A DNA stretch of 64,000 bases from Ornithinimicrobium avium (GTDB taxonomy: Bacteria > Actinomycetota > Actinomycetes > Actinomycetales > Dermatophilaceae). Of the stretch, positions 43,400 to 51,616 are shown piece by piece. Position 1 is the first letter of the stretch. Every line of letters begins with the position of its first letter. The notes under the pieces were generated by a model. It did no database searches, was not told the DNA's origin, and worked only from the letters and a program-made list of their open reading frames with translations. The stretch lies in the NCBI RefSeq assembly GCF_003351765.1, contig NZ_CP031229.1, forward strand, positions 744,001-808,000, given 5' to 3'. A program made the position numbers and the translations under genes.

Positions 43400-44092
43400 A
43401 TGTCCGGTATGACCCTATCGCCCCGGCACGACGACGCCTGGTTGGTCATCCCCCTGTTCGACGAGGCGACCGTCATCGAGCAGGTCGTCCGGGGGGCGCG
43501 CGAGGTCTTTCCCCACGTCGTCTGCGTCGACGACGCCTCCCGGGACGGCTCGGCCGCCCGGGCCGAGGAGGCCGGGGCGGTGGTGGTGCGCCACCCCTTC
43601 AACCTGGGTCAGGGGGCCGCTCTCCAGACGGGTATGCGGTACGTGCTCGAGGCGACCGACGCGGCCTACCTGGTCACCTTCGACGCCGACGGCCAGCACC
43701 AGGTGCAGGACGCGGCGGCGATGGTGCGACGGGCCAAGGAGGAGGACCTCGCGGTCGTCTTCGGCTCACGGTTCCTGGACGGCCGGACCAGGCCGGGGCT
43801 GCTGAAGAAGATCGTGCTCAAGGCGGCCGTGTGGCTGACCAACCAGCAGACCGGGATGCGGCTGACCGATGCGCACAACGGGCTGAGGGTGATCCGCCGG
43901 GACGCAGCGCAGACCCTCGACCTGCGCCAGAACCGGATGGCGCACGCGACCGAGATCGTCCTGCAGCTGGGCCGCACCGGGCTGCCGTGGGCCGAGCACC
44001 CGGTGCACGTGCTCTACACCGCCTACAGCCGCAAGAAGGGCCAGTCCCTGATCAACTCGGTCAACATCCTCGTCGACACGCTCCTGAAGTGA
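43400..44092 (+). CDS. Family 2 glycosyltransferase, dolichyl-phosphate-mannose-synthase-like
   Basis: The 230-residue GT-A protein has the family blocks WLVIPLFDEATVIEQVV, VVCVDDASRDGS, HPFNLGQGAALQTGM and the metal-binding FDADGQHQ. A DAHNGLRVIRRDAA segment places it with polyprenyl-phosphate sugar transferases. It has no clear membrane anchor of its own. The DUF2304 protein encoded 13 nt downstream has membrane helices and a coiled coil and is the usual partner. It probably makes a polyprenyl-phosphate-linked sugar for extracytoplasmic transfer. The ATG at 43400 and the in-frame ATG at 43409 are both plausible starts. Confidence 0.9.
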   Translation: MSGMTLSPRHDDAWLVIPLFDEATVIEQVVRGAREVFPHVVCVDDASRDGSAARAEEAGAVVVRHPFNLGQGAALQTGMRYVLEATDAAYLVTFDADGQHQVQDAAAMVRRAKEEDLAVVFGSRFLDGRTRPGLLKKIVLKAAVWLTNQQTGMRLTDAHNGLRVIRRDAAQTLDLRQNRMAHATEIVLQLGRTGLPWAEHPVHVLYTAYSRKKGQSLINSVNILVDTLLK

Positions 44093-44105
44093 GGCAGGCA
44101 CGACC

Positions 44106-44489
44106 ATGCTCGACCAGCCCCTGGACCAGCCCCTGATCAAGACCGTCCTGCTCGTGGCGGTCGTCGTCATCACCCTGATGCTCAACCGCTCGACGGCCGG
44201 CTCGCGCCACCAGGCGGTGCGCCGGCTGCTGCTCGTCGGGTTCGTGCTGCTCGCCGCGGCGGCCGTCCTCTTCCCGCGCCTGCTGACGCAGGTGGCCCAG
44301 TTCCTCGGCGTCGGGCGTGGGGCGGACCTGCTGCTCTACGGGCTGACGGTCTTCTTCCTGGGCTACGTCGCCTCCTCCTACCGCCGGATGCGGCAGGTGG
44401 AGCAGCAGGTGACCACGCTGGCTCGCGAGCTGGCGCTGCGCCGGGCCGTGGAGGAGCAGCACCACGCCACCGGCACCGAGGAACGGTGA
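44106..44489 (+). CDS. DUF2304-domain membrane protein, partner of the GT2 enzyme
   Basis: The 127-residue protein has three predicted membrane helices (about 12-25, 40-58 and 70-90). A C-terminal cytoplasmic coiled coil follows (RRMRQVEQQVTTLARELAL), typical of DUF2304 proteins. These are found next to dolichol-phosphate-mannose-type glycosyltransferases and may anchor them, but no biochemical role is established. It lies 13 nt after the GT2 gene and overlaps the next gene by four bases (GTGA at 44486-44489). Confidence 0.85.
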   Translation: MLDQPLDQPLIKTVLLVAVVVITLMLNRSTAGSRHQAVRRLLLVGFVLLAAAAVLFPRLLTQVAQFLGVGRGADLLLYGLTVFFLGYVASSYRRMRQVEQQVTTLARELALRRAVEEQHHATGTEER

Positions 44490-45046
44490 GGACGGCACGG
44501 TCCCGCACCAGCACCCCGGTCGAGCGGCACGAGCGCGTCCTCTACCGACTCTTCCGCCTGAGTCTCTGGGGCAAGGGCCTGCTGGCGGTGGCCGAGCTGG
44601 TCAGCGCGCTCGTCGTGATGTTCGTCCCGCACGGCTGGTGGGTGCGAGCCGCCGTGGTCCTCACCCGCGGGGAGCTCATCGAGGACCCCGACGACCCGGT
44701 CGCCACCTGGATCCGCGACCACGCCGGGTCGGTGTCGGGGTCGACGCAGTGGTTCGTCTTTCTCTATCTGCTCAGCCACGCGGTGGTCAAGATCGTCCTG
44801 GTCTGGGCGCTCCTGCGCGACCGGCTCTGGGCCTACCCGTGGATGATCGGCGTGCTGGGGGTCTTCATCGCCTACCAGCTCTACGTCGTCGTGACCCAGG
44901 GATCGGTGGGGATGGCGCTGCTCACCGTCCTCGACGTCCTCGTGCTGGCGCTGACCTGGCACGAGTGGCGGCGTCACCGGGCCCGCCGGCACCGCCACCT
45001 GGCGGGCGGCGACCCGAGGCTCACAGGTGGCTCAGGACGGTCCTGA
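44486..45046 (+). CDS. DUF2127-domain membrane protein
   Basis: The 186-residue protein begins with a basic arginine-rich stretch and has four predicted membrane helices, matching the DUF2127 family. Conserved-looking elements are LWGKGLLAVAELVSA, LLSHAVVKIVLVWALL and YPWMIGVLGVFIAYQ, followed by an arginine/histidine-rich tail. The function is not known. It is the third gene of the GT2-DUF2304-DUF2127 operon. The 3' end overlaps the convergent phosphatase gene by 26 bp. Confidence 0.8.
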   Translation: MRTARSRTSTPVERHERVLYRLFRLSLWGKGLLAVAELVSALVVMFVPHGWWVRAAVVLTRGELIEDPDDPVATWIRDHAGSVSGSTQWFVFLYLLSHAVVKIVLVWALLRDRLWAYPWMIGVLGVFIAYQLYVVVTQGSVGMALLTVLDVLVLALTWHEWRRHRARRHRHLAGGDPRLTGGSGRS

Positions 45047-45812
45047 GCACCGTGGCGTCGACCGCCCCGACGATCGCCCCCGGCGTGCTGCGGGGCCCGT
45101 AGGGGCCGCCGTCGTCGGTGCCCACGACGCCGCCGGCCTCGTGCATCATCAGCGACCCGGGCACGTGGTCCCAGGGCATGGTTCCGCGGTAGATGAGCGC
45201 GTCGCACCCTCCCGTGGCCAGGTGCGGGTAGTCGATGCCGCAGCTGGCCCACGTCAGGGCGAGCGGTCCGAGCGGGCCCAGCATCGTGCCGACCGCGCTG
45301 CGCCGCGAGGTGCGCACGTCCCACTCCTGGGGGCTCGGCGCGGGCTCGTGGACCCGGACCCGCTCGCCGTCGCGCCACAGGCCGGCCCCCAGCTCGGCGA
45401 CATAGGCGCTGCGGTGCTGCGGCTGCCAGATCCACGCCCGCACGGCGCGGCCGCCGTGCACCTCCGAGACCATCACCGCGTGGTCGGGCGAGCCGTGGAC
45501 GAAGTTGCGGGTGCCGTCGACAGGGTCGACGGTGAACGCGTGGTCCGCGCGGCGGAACGCCTCCAGGAGTCCCTTGTCCCCGGCATACGCCTCCTCCCCC
45601 AGGACCAGCGCGTCGGGGTAGGCCGCACGCAGGGCCGCGGTGATGATCACCTCGGCCTCCTGGTCGGCGACCGTGACGAGGTCGCCGGCGTGGGTCTTGG
45701 AGGAGACCTCCCCGTCCTGGAGGGCGCGGAAGCGGGGGTCGATCACCTCCGCGGCGGTCTCCTGGAGCAGGGTGAGGACGGCAGAGGTGTCGAGGGGCAC
45801 GGCTCCCACCAT
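45021..45812 (-). CDS. Inositol monophosphatase-family phosphatase
   Basis: The 263-residue protein has the IMPase metal-binding motifs GEEAY (Glu), DPVDGTRNF and the late PWDHVPGSLMMHEAGG. The family includes inositol-1-phosphatases, histidinol-phosphatases and fructose-1,6-bisphosphatases. The sequence does not clearly assign one, although the compact size fits IMPase or histidinol-phosphatase types. It is probably cytoplasmic. The ATG at 45812 is used. Its 3' end overlaps the end of the DUF2127 gene on the other strand. Confidence 0.9.
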   Translation of the reverse strand: MVGAVPLDTSAVLTLLQETAAEVIDPRFRALQDGEVSSKTHAGDLVTVADQEAEVIITAALRAAYPDALVLGEEAYAGDKGLLEAFRRADHAFTVDPVDGTRNFVHGSPDHAVMVSEVHGGRAVRAWIWQPQHRSAYVAELGAGLWRDGERVRVHEPAPSPQEWDVRTSRRSAVGTMLGPLGPLALTWASCGIDYPHLATGGCDALIYRGTMPWDHVPGSLMMHEAGGVVGTDDGGPYGPRSTPGAIVGAVDATVLRTVLSHL

Positions 45813-45919
45813 GTCACGCCCGCGTCGGCGCTCCCGACCGGCGTCCGACCAGCTGCTCGGCGCCGGTCACCTCCGGGTATGCCGTGGTGCCGCTCGTCGT
45901 CGCGCTCGCGGGCCCACCC

Positions 45920-46273
45920 TCAGGTCTGGGCGGACTTGACGGCGATGACCGGGACGTTGGCCTCGAGGAGGATCTTCTGCGCGGCGGACCCCAGCAGGAG
46001 CTTCCCGACCGCGGTGCGGTGCTTGATCCCCATGACGATGCAGCTGGCACCGACCTCGGCGACGACGTCGAGCAGCGCGCCGACCGGGTCGCGGTCACGC
46101 GCGTCGAGGGCACGCCGGGTCACCGTGACGCCCTCGGCGTCCTCGACCTCCGAGCCCTCGCCGGAGAGGTCGACGACGAGCAGGTCCTCCCCGCGACGAC
46201 GGGCCTCCTCGACGGCGGCGTCCTGGGCCGCGGTCCCCTCGGGGGTGGTGGTGCGGGCCAGCACGACGGTCAT
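45920..46273 (-). CDS. Universal stress protein family protein
   Basis: The 117-residue UspA-like protein contains the ATP-binding G-x2-G-x9-G-S pattern (MGIKHRTAVGKLLLGSAAQ) near its C-terminus. It is shorter than most members and starts directly at the first beta strand (MTVVLARTTTPEG). GGAGGAG lies 7 nt upstream of the ATG. It is divergent from the tripartite transporter operon, with a 102-nt gap that holds a TTGACG and a TATGTT element. The physiological role is unknown. Confidence 0.88.
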   Translation of the reverse strand: MTVVLARTTTPEGTAAQDAAVEEARRRGEDLLVVDLSGEGSEVEDAEGVTVTRRALDARDRDPVGALLDVVAEVGASCIVMGIKHRTAVGKLLLGSAAQKILLEANVPVIAVKSAQT

Positions 46274-46375
46274 CGGAAGCTCCTCCGGTCGGACCTCTGT
46301 GGGGAGTGGGTGGTTGACGCTATGTTAAGGCACAAGAGGTCATCGGCGGCGACGGCCGGGAGGACGGTACGGACC

Positions 46376-47443
46376 ATGGTCACCCCTGACGGAGACGAGC
46401 CGGCCACCGCACGGGACGCGGTCGCCGTCCCCCAGGGCGCCGCGGCCGGCCGACGAGGGCCCCGAGGTCCCGTCGCGCTCGTCGTCTACGGCGTCGTGGT
46501 CGCCCTGGTCGTGGGGTGGGCCCTGTTCAGCTCGGTCCGCTCGGCGCACACCGGGCAGGACCTGCGCGCCAACCTCACGCTCATCGCGCCAGCAGGGGCC
46601 GGCGGCGGCTGGGACACCTTCACCCGCGAGCTGCAGGCGGCGATGCGTGCCCAGAAGATCGTCAACAACGTGCAGGTGGTCAACATCCCCGGTGCGGGAG
46701 GGACCATCGGGCTGGGCAAGTTCACCACCATGGACGCCCAGGCCGACACGCTGATGACGACCGGCAGCGTGATGATCGGCGCGATCGAGGTCAACGACTC
46801 CCCCGTCTCCCTCGAGGACGTCCGACCCCTGGCGCGCGTCTCCGAGGAGTACGACGTGATCGTCGTCCCGGCGGACTCTCCGTACCAGTCGATCGAGGAC
46901 CTGGTCGCCGACTGGCAGCAGGACCCCGCCGGCTTCCCATGGACCGGCGGGTCCGCGGGCGGCCTGGACCACCTGATCATCGCCGACCTCGCCCTCCTCA
47001 ACGGCGTCCCCGTCGAGGACGTCACCTACATCCCCAAGTCCGGCGGCGCCGAGGCGATCCAGGTGCTGACCTCCGGGGGCGCGAAGGCCGCGGTGAGCGG
47101 CTTCAACGAGTTCGCCGACCAGATCGAGGCGGGCCGCATGAGGGGGCTGGCGATTGTCGCCCCGGAGCGGGTCGAGGGGATCGACATGCCGACCCTGGTG
47201 GAGCAGGGACAGGACGTGGTCATGACCAACTGGCGCGGTCTGCTGGCGCCCGCGGGGATCACCGACGAGCAGTACGCCGAGCTGCAGCAGATCATCACCG
47301 AGACCGTGCAGACACCGGAGTGGCAGGACGCCATGGAACGCAACAAGTGGAGCGACGTCTTCCTCACCGGGGACGAGCTGGACGTCTTCATCGCGGAGGA
47401 CACCGCGCAGATCGTGGCGCTGGTCGAGGAGGTCGGGCTGTGA
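46376..47443 (+). CDS. tctC: Tripartite tricarboxylate transporter substrate-binding protein (TctC family), membrane-anchored
   Basis: The 355-residue protein has the TctC solute-binding fold: LIAPAGAGGGWDTFTRELQ, VNIPGAGGTIGLGKF, GGSAGGLDHLIIADLA and the C-terminal NKWSDVFLTGDELDVFI. It should bind a carboxylate outside the membrane and deliver it to TctAB. Instead of a cleavable signal or lipobox it has a basic N-terminus and one membrane helix (about residues 33-52), so it is probably tethered. The ATG at 46376 has GGAGGA upstream. The gene overlaps tctB (GTGA). The substrate is not predictable. Confidence 0.93.
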   Translation: MVTPDGDEPATARDAVAVPQGAAAGRRGPRGPVALVVYGVVVALVVGWALFSSVRSAHTGQDLRANLTLIAPAGAGGGWDTFTRELQAAMRAQKIVNNVQVVNIPGAGGTIGLGKFTTMDAQADTLMTTGSVMIGAIEVNDSPVSLEDVRPLARVSEEYDVIVVPADSPYQSIEDLVADWQQDPAGFPWTGGSAGGLDHLIIADLALLNGVPVEDVTYIPKSGGAEAIQVLTSGGAKAAVSGFNEFADQIEAGRMRGLAIVAPERVEGIDMPTLVEQGQDVVMTNWRGLLAPAGITDEQYAELQQIITETVQTPEWQDAMERNKWSDVFLTGDELDVFIAEDTAQIVALVEEVGL

Positions 47444-48039
47444 GCGAGGACGACCAGGGGACTCCCCACGACCCGAGGCGGCAGACTGCGCCGACCCTGC
47501 AGGACGCACCACCGCCGGGCCGCACCGCCGTCGGCACCGGCACGGCCGACCACGGCTTCTGGCACGGACGCTCCGGGCTGGCCCTGGCGGGGGTCATGGT
47601 CGCCTTCAGCCTCTACCTGCTCTACGGCGTCGTCACCATGGAGGTGCCCGACGGCACCGACTTCCCCGGACCGCAGTTCTTCCCGATGATCCTGGTGGTC
47701 GTCGGGCTCGTCCTGGCCGCCCTGCTGGTCCTGCACTACCTGCGCAACCCGGAGGTGCCCGAGGACCCCGACCCGACCGGCCCGCGCTACCGGACCTTCA
47801 CCGACTGGAGCGCCGTGGCGTGGTGCGTCGGCGGGTTCATCCTCTTCACGCTGGTGCTGGAGGTGCTCGGCTGGATCCTCGCGGCCGCGCTGCTGTTCTG
47901 GTGCGTCGCCCGCGGCATCGGCTCCCGACGCCCGGTCTTCGACCTCAGTCTCGGGCTGCTGCTCTCCTCGCTCATCTACATCGCCTTCGTGCAGGGTCTC
48001 AGCCTGAACCTGCCCGTCGGCTTCCTCGGGGGGATCTGA
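47440..48039 (+). CDS. tctB: Tripartite tricarboxylate transporter small membrane subunit (TctB)
   Basis: The 199-residue protein has a long hydrophilic N-terminus (about 1-45) and then four predicted membrane helices, as in the small TctB subunit. The GPQFFPMILVVVGLVLA segment is the recognisable family block. Its GTG start at 47440 overlaps the tctC stop, and tctA begins 1 nt after its own stop, giving the tight order C-B-A. TctB partners TctA in sodium- or proton-coupled carboxylate uptake. Confidence 0.9.
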   Translation: MSEDDQGTPHDPRRQTAPTLQDAPPPGRTAVGTGTADHGFWHGRSGLALAGVMVAFSLYLLYGVVTMEVPDGTDFPGPQFFPMILVVVGLVLAALLVLHYLRNPEVPEDPDPTGPRYRTFTDWSAVAWCVGGFILFTLVLEVLGWILAAALLFWCVARGIGSRRPVFDLSLGLLLSSLIYIAFVQGLSLNLPVGFLGGI

Positions 48040-48040
48040 C

Positions 48041-49546
48041 ATGGAGGTGCTCGAGCTCCTCGGGCAGGGCTTCGTCGGAGCCTTCAGCCCGATGAACCTG
48101 CTGTGGGTCGTCGTCGGCTGCCTGCTCGGCACGGCGGTCGGCGTGCTGCCCGGCCTCGGGTCGTCGATGGCGGTGGCGCTGCTGCTGCCGATGACGTTCG
48201 CGCTGGACCCGACCGGTGCGTTCATCATGTTCGCCGGCGTCTACTTCGGCGGCCTCTTCGGCGACTCGACGATGGCGATCCTGATGAACACGCCCGGACA
48301 GGCCTCCGCGATCGCCTCGACCTTCGAGGGCCACCGGATGGCCAAGGACGGCCGTGCGGCGCAGGCGCTGGCCACGGCGGCGATCGGCGCGTTCGTGGGC
48401 GGCATGATCGCTGCGGTCGTGGTGGTCTTCCTCGCTCCCCAGCTGGCCAGCTGGTCGGCCAGCTTCGGCTCGGCCGAGTACTTCGCGCTGGCGCTCTTCG
48501 CCTTCGTGGCAACCTCCTCGGTCGTCTCCGACTCCGTCGTCAAGGGGCTCGCCTCGCTGGTCCTCGGCCTGGGGATCGCCACCGTGGGCATCGACCCCAC
48601 GTCCGGCGCGGAGCGGGCGACCTTCGGCGCCCCGCAGCTCTTCGACGGGATCTCGCTGGTCACGGTCACGGTCGCGGTGCTGGCCCTCGGCGAGGTCTTC
48701 CACATCGCGGCCCGCATCCGACGCGACCCCGACGTCGTGTCGATGCGCCCCTCGGGCCGGGCCTGGCTCAGCCGCAAGGAGTTCAAGGAGGCCGCACCGG
48801 CCTGGGCCCGCGGCACGGCGATCGGGCTGCCCTTCGGAGTCATCCCTGTCGGCGGCTCCGAGGTCCCCACCTTCATGGCCTACGACCTGGAGCGCCGCCT
48901 GGACCGACGCCGCCGCGAGCCCGCCTTCGGCAAGGGCGCGATCCGCGGCCTGGCCGCGCCGGAGGCCGCCGGCAACGCCACCACGGGCACTGCGATGGGC
49001 GCCCTGCTGGCCCTCGGTCTACCGGTCTCGGCCACGGCGGCCATCATGCTCGCCGCCTTCCGGCAGTACGGCCTGCAGCCCGGCCCGCTTCTCTTCGAGC
49101 GGACGCCGGAGCTGGTCTGGCCGCTGCTGGCGAGCTTCTTCATCGCGATGGTGATCCTGCTGATCATCAACCTGCCGTTCGCCCAGCTGTGGGCCAAGCT
49201 CCTGCTCATCCCGGCGCCCTACCTCTACGGCGGCATCACGGTCTTCTGCGCGCTCGGCGTCTACGCCACCTCCAGCTCGACCTTCGAGCTCATGCTGCTG
49301 CTGGGTATCGGGTTCGTCGGTTTCATCATGCGCCGCCACGACATGCCGCTGGCCCCGCTGATGATCGGTATGGTGCTCGGGCCGCTCGCGGAGACCTCGT
49401 TGCGTGACGCGCTGCTGTCCTCCAACGGCGACTACTCCGTCCTCGTGAGCAGCTGGATCACCTGGATCCTCTACGGCATCCTCGCCGTCGTCCTGCTGGT
49501 CACCGTGTGGACCAAGGTGGTGCGCCGCACCCGCGCGGACGTCTGA
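48041..49546 (+). CDS. tctA: Tripartite tricarboxylate transporter large permease (TctA)
   Basis: The 501-residue protein has about 12 predicted membrane helices and the TctA signatures GVLPGLGSSMAVALLLPMTF, FGDSTMAILMNTPGQ and PEAAGNATTGTAMGALLALG. It forms the main translocation channel with TctB and receives substrate from TctC. The ATG at 48041 follows the tctB stop by one base. Length is normal and no defect is visible. It is the last gene of the operon. Confidence 0.95.
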   Translation: MEVLELLGQGFVGAFSPMNLLWVVVGCLLGTAVGVLPGLGSSMAVALLLPMTFALDPTGAFIMFAGVYFGGLFGDSTMAILMNTPGQASAIASTFEGHRMAKDGRAAQALATAAIGAFVGGMIAAVVVVFLAPQLASWSASFGSAEYFALALFAFVATSSVVSDSVVKGLASLVLGLGIATVGIDPTSGAERATFGAPQLFDGISLVTVTVAVLALGEVFHIAARIRRDPDVVSMRPSGRAWLSRKEFKEAAPAWARGTAIGLPFGVIPVGGSEVPTFMAYDLERRLDRRRREPAFGKGAIRGLAAPEAAGNATTGTAMGALLALGLPVSATAAIMLAAFRQYGLQPGPLLFERTPELVWPLLASFFIAMVILLIINLPFAQLWAKLLLIPAPYLYGGITVFCALGVYATSSSTFELMLLLGIGFVGFIMRRHDMPLAPLMIGMVLGPLAETSLRDALLSSNGDYSVLVSSWITWILYGILAVVLLVTVWTKVVRRTRADV

Positions 49547-49620
49547 GCCGGCAGCAGCCCCCTCTGAGCGGTCCTCCCGACACGCCGGTTGTGGACAACT
49601 GTTCCATCTGATGACCCTCG

Positions 49621-49668
49621 TGGACTAGTATGTGTGTACGAGTTTGGACTAGTATGTGTGTACGAGTT
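49621..49668 (+). repeat. Two tandem 24-bp repeats upstream of the DUF222/HNH gene
   Basis: Two identical 24-bp units (49621-49644 and 49645-49668) each contain TAGTAT, a good -10-like hexamer, and GTGTACGAG. They lie 40-96 nt before the likely start of the DUF222/HNH gene and are AT-rich for this window. They could be a duplicated promoter or a regulator-binding array. An ORF reading through them starting at 49630 would give a repetitive peptide (MCVRVWTS, then MCVRVPVG), which is unlikely to be the real start. Confidence 0.75.
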
Positions 49669-49716
49669 CCGGTCGGAGGGGCCGGAGCTGAGAGGACCAC
49701 CAAGGGGGTGGCGCGG

Positions 49717-51363
49717 ATGGGCACCAGCACCGACCAGGCACGGCACCGTGGCGGCGACGGCACCGCCTCCGTCCTGGACGCCGTCGGTCGCGTGGAGCGG
49801 ATGCGCCTGACTCTCGCCACGGTCGAGGCCACCTCCCTCGACGACGCCTCCCGGCTCGAGCTGCTGCGCTCCCTGGAGGACCTGACCCGTTCGGCCGCCG
49901 CCCTCTCGGTGCGCTGCCAGGTCACCTTCCGCGACTCGCAGGTCGCCGGGCAGGCCCGCGCCGGGGTGCCCGCCGGCCGACGCGGGCTGGCCGTCGCCGA
50001 CGACCTGGCCGCGGCCCGCAAGACGTCCCCCTACTGGGGCTCGCGCGACCTGACCAGCGCCCGCGCCCTCGTGGCCGAGATGCCCAGGGCCCTGGCCGCG
50101 CTCGAGACGGGCACGATCAGCGCCTACCAGGCCCGGACCATCACCGAGGCGACGACCTGCCTGGAGCCTGGCGACCGGGCCGAGGTGGACGAGCGGCTGG
50201 CCGGCTCCCTGGCGGGCGCCTCCAACGCCGAGATCGCCAGCGCCGTCCGGGCCCTGGTCTACGAGGTGGATCCCGCCGGCTTCGTCGCCCGGGCCCGGAA
50301 GGCCGCCAAGGACCGCGGCGTCTCAAGCCGGCCGGCGCCGGACGTGATGGCCGTGCTGTCCGCCCGCCTGCCCGCGGCCCAGGCGGCCACCTGCTACAAG
50401 GCCCTGCGTGAGCACGCGGTCACGGCCAAGGCGTCCGGCGACCCGCGGACCCTCAACCAGCTCATGGCCGACGCTCTCGTCGAGCGTCTCACCGGCCGAT
50501 CGGTGGTCGACGGCATCGACGTCGAGGTAGGCCTGCTCATCACCGACGAGGCGCTCTTCGGTGGCGGGAGCGACGCGGCGGACCTCGAGGGCTACGGGCC
50601 GATCCCCGCGCAGACCGCCCGGGACCTGCTCGGAGGGCCGGCGGCCGACGGTGGAGCCAGCTCCGACGGCGACGAGGCCGACCAGGGCACCGACGAGACC
50701 GACCAGGGCACCGACGAGACCGACCAGGGCACCGACGACGGGGTCGCCAGCGAGCACGTCGGGGAGCCGGAGGTCTGCCCGGACGGACCGCGCTGTGTCT
50801 CCTGGGACTGCAGCCTCTTCCACGGGTTCCCGCAACCGGGGCAGAGCTCGCAGCCGACGGGAGCGACCGCGACGGCCTCACCGACCACTCCGGACACAAA
50901 GGCGCCCGCAGGCGGATCCTGCAGCGCCGCGAACACCCCCGGCACGAGCGACCCCACCGCTGACGGCGACGACAGCGCGGGTGTCCGTGCGGCCAAGGTC
51001 TGGCTCCGACGTCTCTACTCCGACCCCGTCACCGGCGTCCTCACCGTCCGGGACCCGCGGCGCCGGGACTTCACCGGCTCGCTCCGCTCCTTCCTGGTCG
51101 CCCGGGACCGCACCTGCCGGAACTCCTGGTGCGGCGCCCCCGTCCGGGACGTCGACCACGTGCTCCGCCGCCGCGACGGCGGCCCGGCCACCGAGGACAA
51201 CGGCCGTGGACTGTGCCGCCGCTGCAACCTGGCTCGCGAACGGGACCGGTTCCAGGACCCGCCGCCGGAGAGCTACCGACCACCACCACCGGCGATGTTC
51301 ACCCTCACCGGCCGCGGCCCGGCGCCCCCGGCCCCCGGGAGCGAGCAACCCGACGCCGCCTGA
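49717..51363 (+). CDS. DUF222 and HNH-nuclease-domain protein (13E12-repeat-like family)
   Basis: The 548-residue protein (from the ATG at 49717) has an N-terminal DUF222 helical region (about 15-300; QVAGQARAGVPAGRRGLAVADDLAAA onward). An acidic, proline/threonine-rich variable linker comes next. A C-terminal HNH nuclease fold then shows CRNSWCGAPVRDVDHV, NGRGLCRRCNLARE and nearby cysteines. Such proteins are multi-copy in actinobacterial genomes (13E12-type in mycobacteria), possibly mobile or DNA-damage related; function is unproven. An AAGGGGG site lies 8 nt upstream. The linker contains three 21-bp tandem repeats (50680-50742). The GTG at 49708 is an alternative start. Confidence 0.88.
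   Translation: MGTSTDQARHRGGDGTASVLDAVGRVERMRLTLATVEATSLDDASRLELLRSLEDLTRSAAALSVRCQVTFRDSQVAGQARAGVPAGRRGLAVADDLAAARKTSPYWGSRDLTSARALVAEMPRALAALETGTISAYQARTITEATTCLEPGDRAEVDERLAGSLAGASNAEIASAVRALVYEVDPAGFVARARKAAKDRGVSSRPAPDVMAVLSARLPAAQAATCYKALREHAVTAKASGDPRTLNQLMADALVERLTGRSVVDGIDVEVGLLITDEALFGGGSDAADLEGYGPIPAQTARDLLGGPAADGGASSDGDEADQGTDETDQGTDETDQGTDDGVASEHVGEPEVCPDGPRCVSWDCSLFHGFPQPGQSSQPTGATATASPTTPDTKAPAGGSCSAANTPGTSDPTADGDDSAGVRAAKVWLRRLYSDPVTGVLTVRDPRRRDFTGSLRSFLVARDRTCRNSWCGAPVRDVDHVLRRRDGGPATEDNGRGLCRRCNLARERDRFQDPPPESYRPPPPAMFTLTGRGPAPPAPGSEQPDAA
50680..50742 (+). repeat. Three 21-bp tandem repeats inside the DUF222/HNH gene
   Basis: The units at 50680-50700, 50701-50721 and 50722-50742 encode DQGTDET, DQGTDET and DQGTDDG. 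They lie in the acidic linker between DUF222 and the HNH domain, and the repeat length keeps the frame, so copy number could vary between strains without inactivating the protein. Confidence 0.8.
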
Positions 51364-51445
51364 GCGGCGGCGCCGGCCGGCAACACCGTGCGCACCCACG
51401 GAGGGTGGACGCATCCCGTGACGAGAGCGCACGGCATACCCGCCC

Positions 51446-51616
51446 GTGCCCGGGAGCCGCTGGTTCGTGGCCCGCGGTCACGAGACGGACGCGGACGGAC
51501 TCTTCGCGCAGGCGGTGGCCCGGGCGATGTGGGACGACGCCCCCACGGGCCGGGTCCGAGAGGTCTGTCACCCGTCGGACCCGGCCGCCGCGACCGTCAG
51601 GCCAGCTCGGCCGTGA
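51446..51616 (+). CDS. Possible small protein of 56 residues, unknown
   Basis: An ORF from the GTG at 51446 to the TGA at 51614-51616 encodes PGSRWFVARGHETDADGLFA and continues with VARAMWDDAP-type sequence to a terminal RPARP. Third positions are almost all G or C and the composition (Trp, Phe, His, Asp) looks protein-like. I recognise no domain. It lies in the 233-nt gap after the HNH gene, and its last 20 bases overlap the convergent osmC gene. It may be a remnant of a longer gene. Confidence 0.35.
   Translation: MPGSRWFVARGHETDADGLFAQAVARAMWDDAPTGRVREVCHPSDPAAATVRPARP

Noticed and set aside
20890..45046. The polysaccharide region considered as a horizontally acquired island.
   Set aside because: GC content, codon use and the promoter pattern look like the rest of the window, and there are no integrases, IS elements or tRNA borders.
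49621..49668. The two 24-bp repeats considered as a CRISPR fragment.
   Set aside because: They are directly adjacent with no spacer, only two copies exist, and no cas gene is in the window.
51305..51571. A minus-strand ORF of 88 codons after the HNH gene.
   Set aside because: Arg/Gly/Ala-rich with no motif; the plus-strand 56-codon frame in the same gap looks more like a coding sequence.
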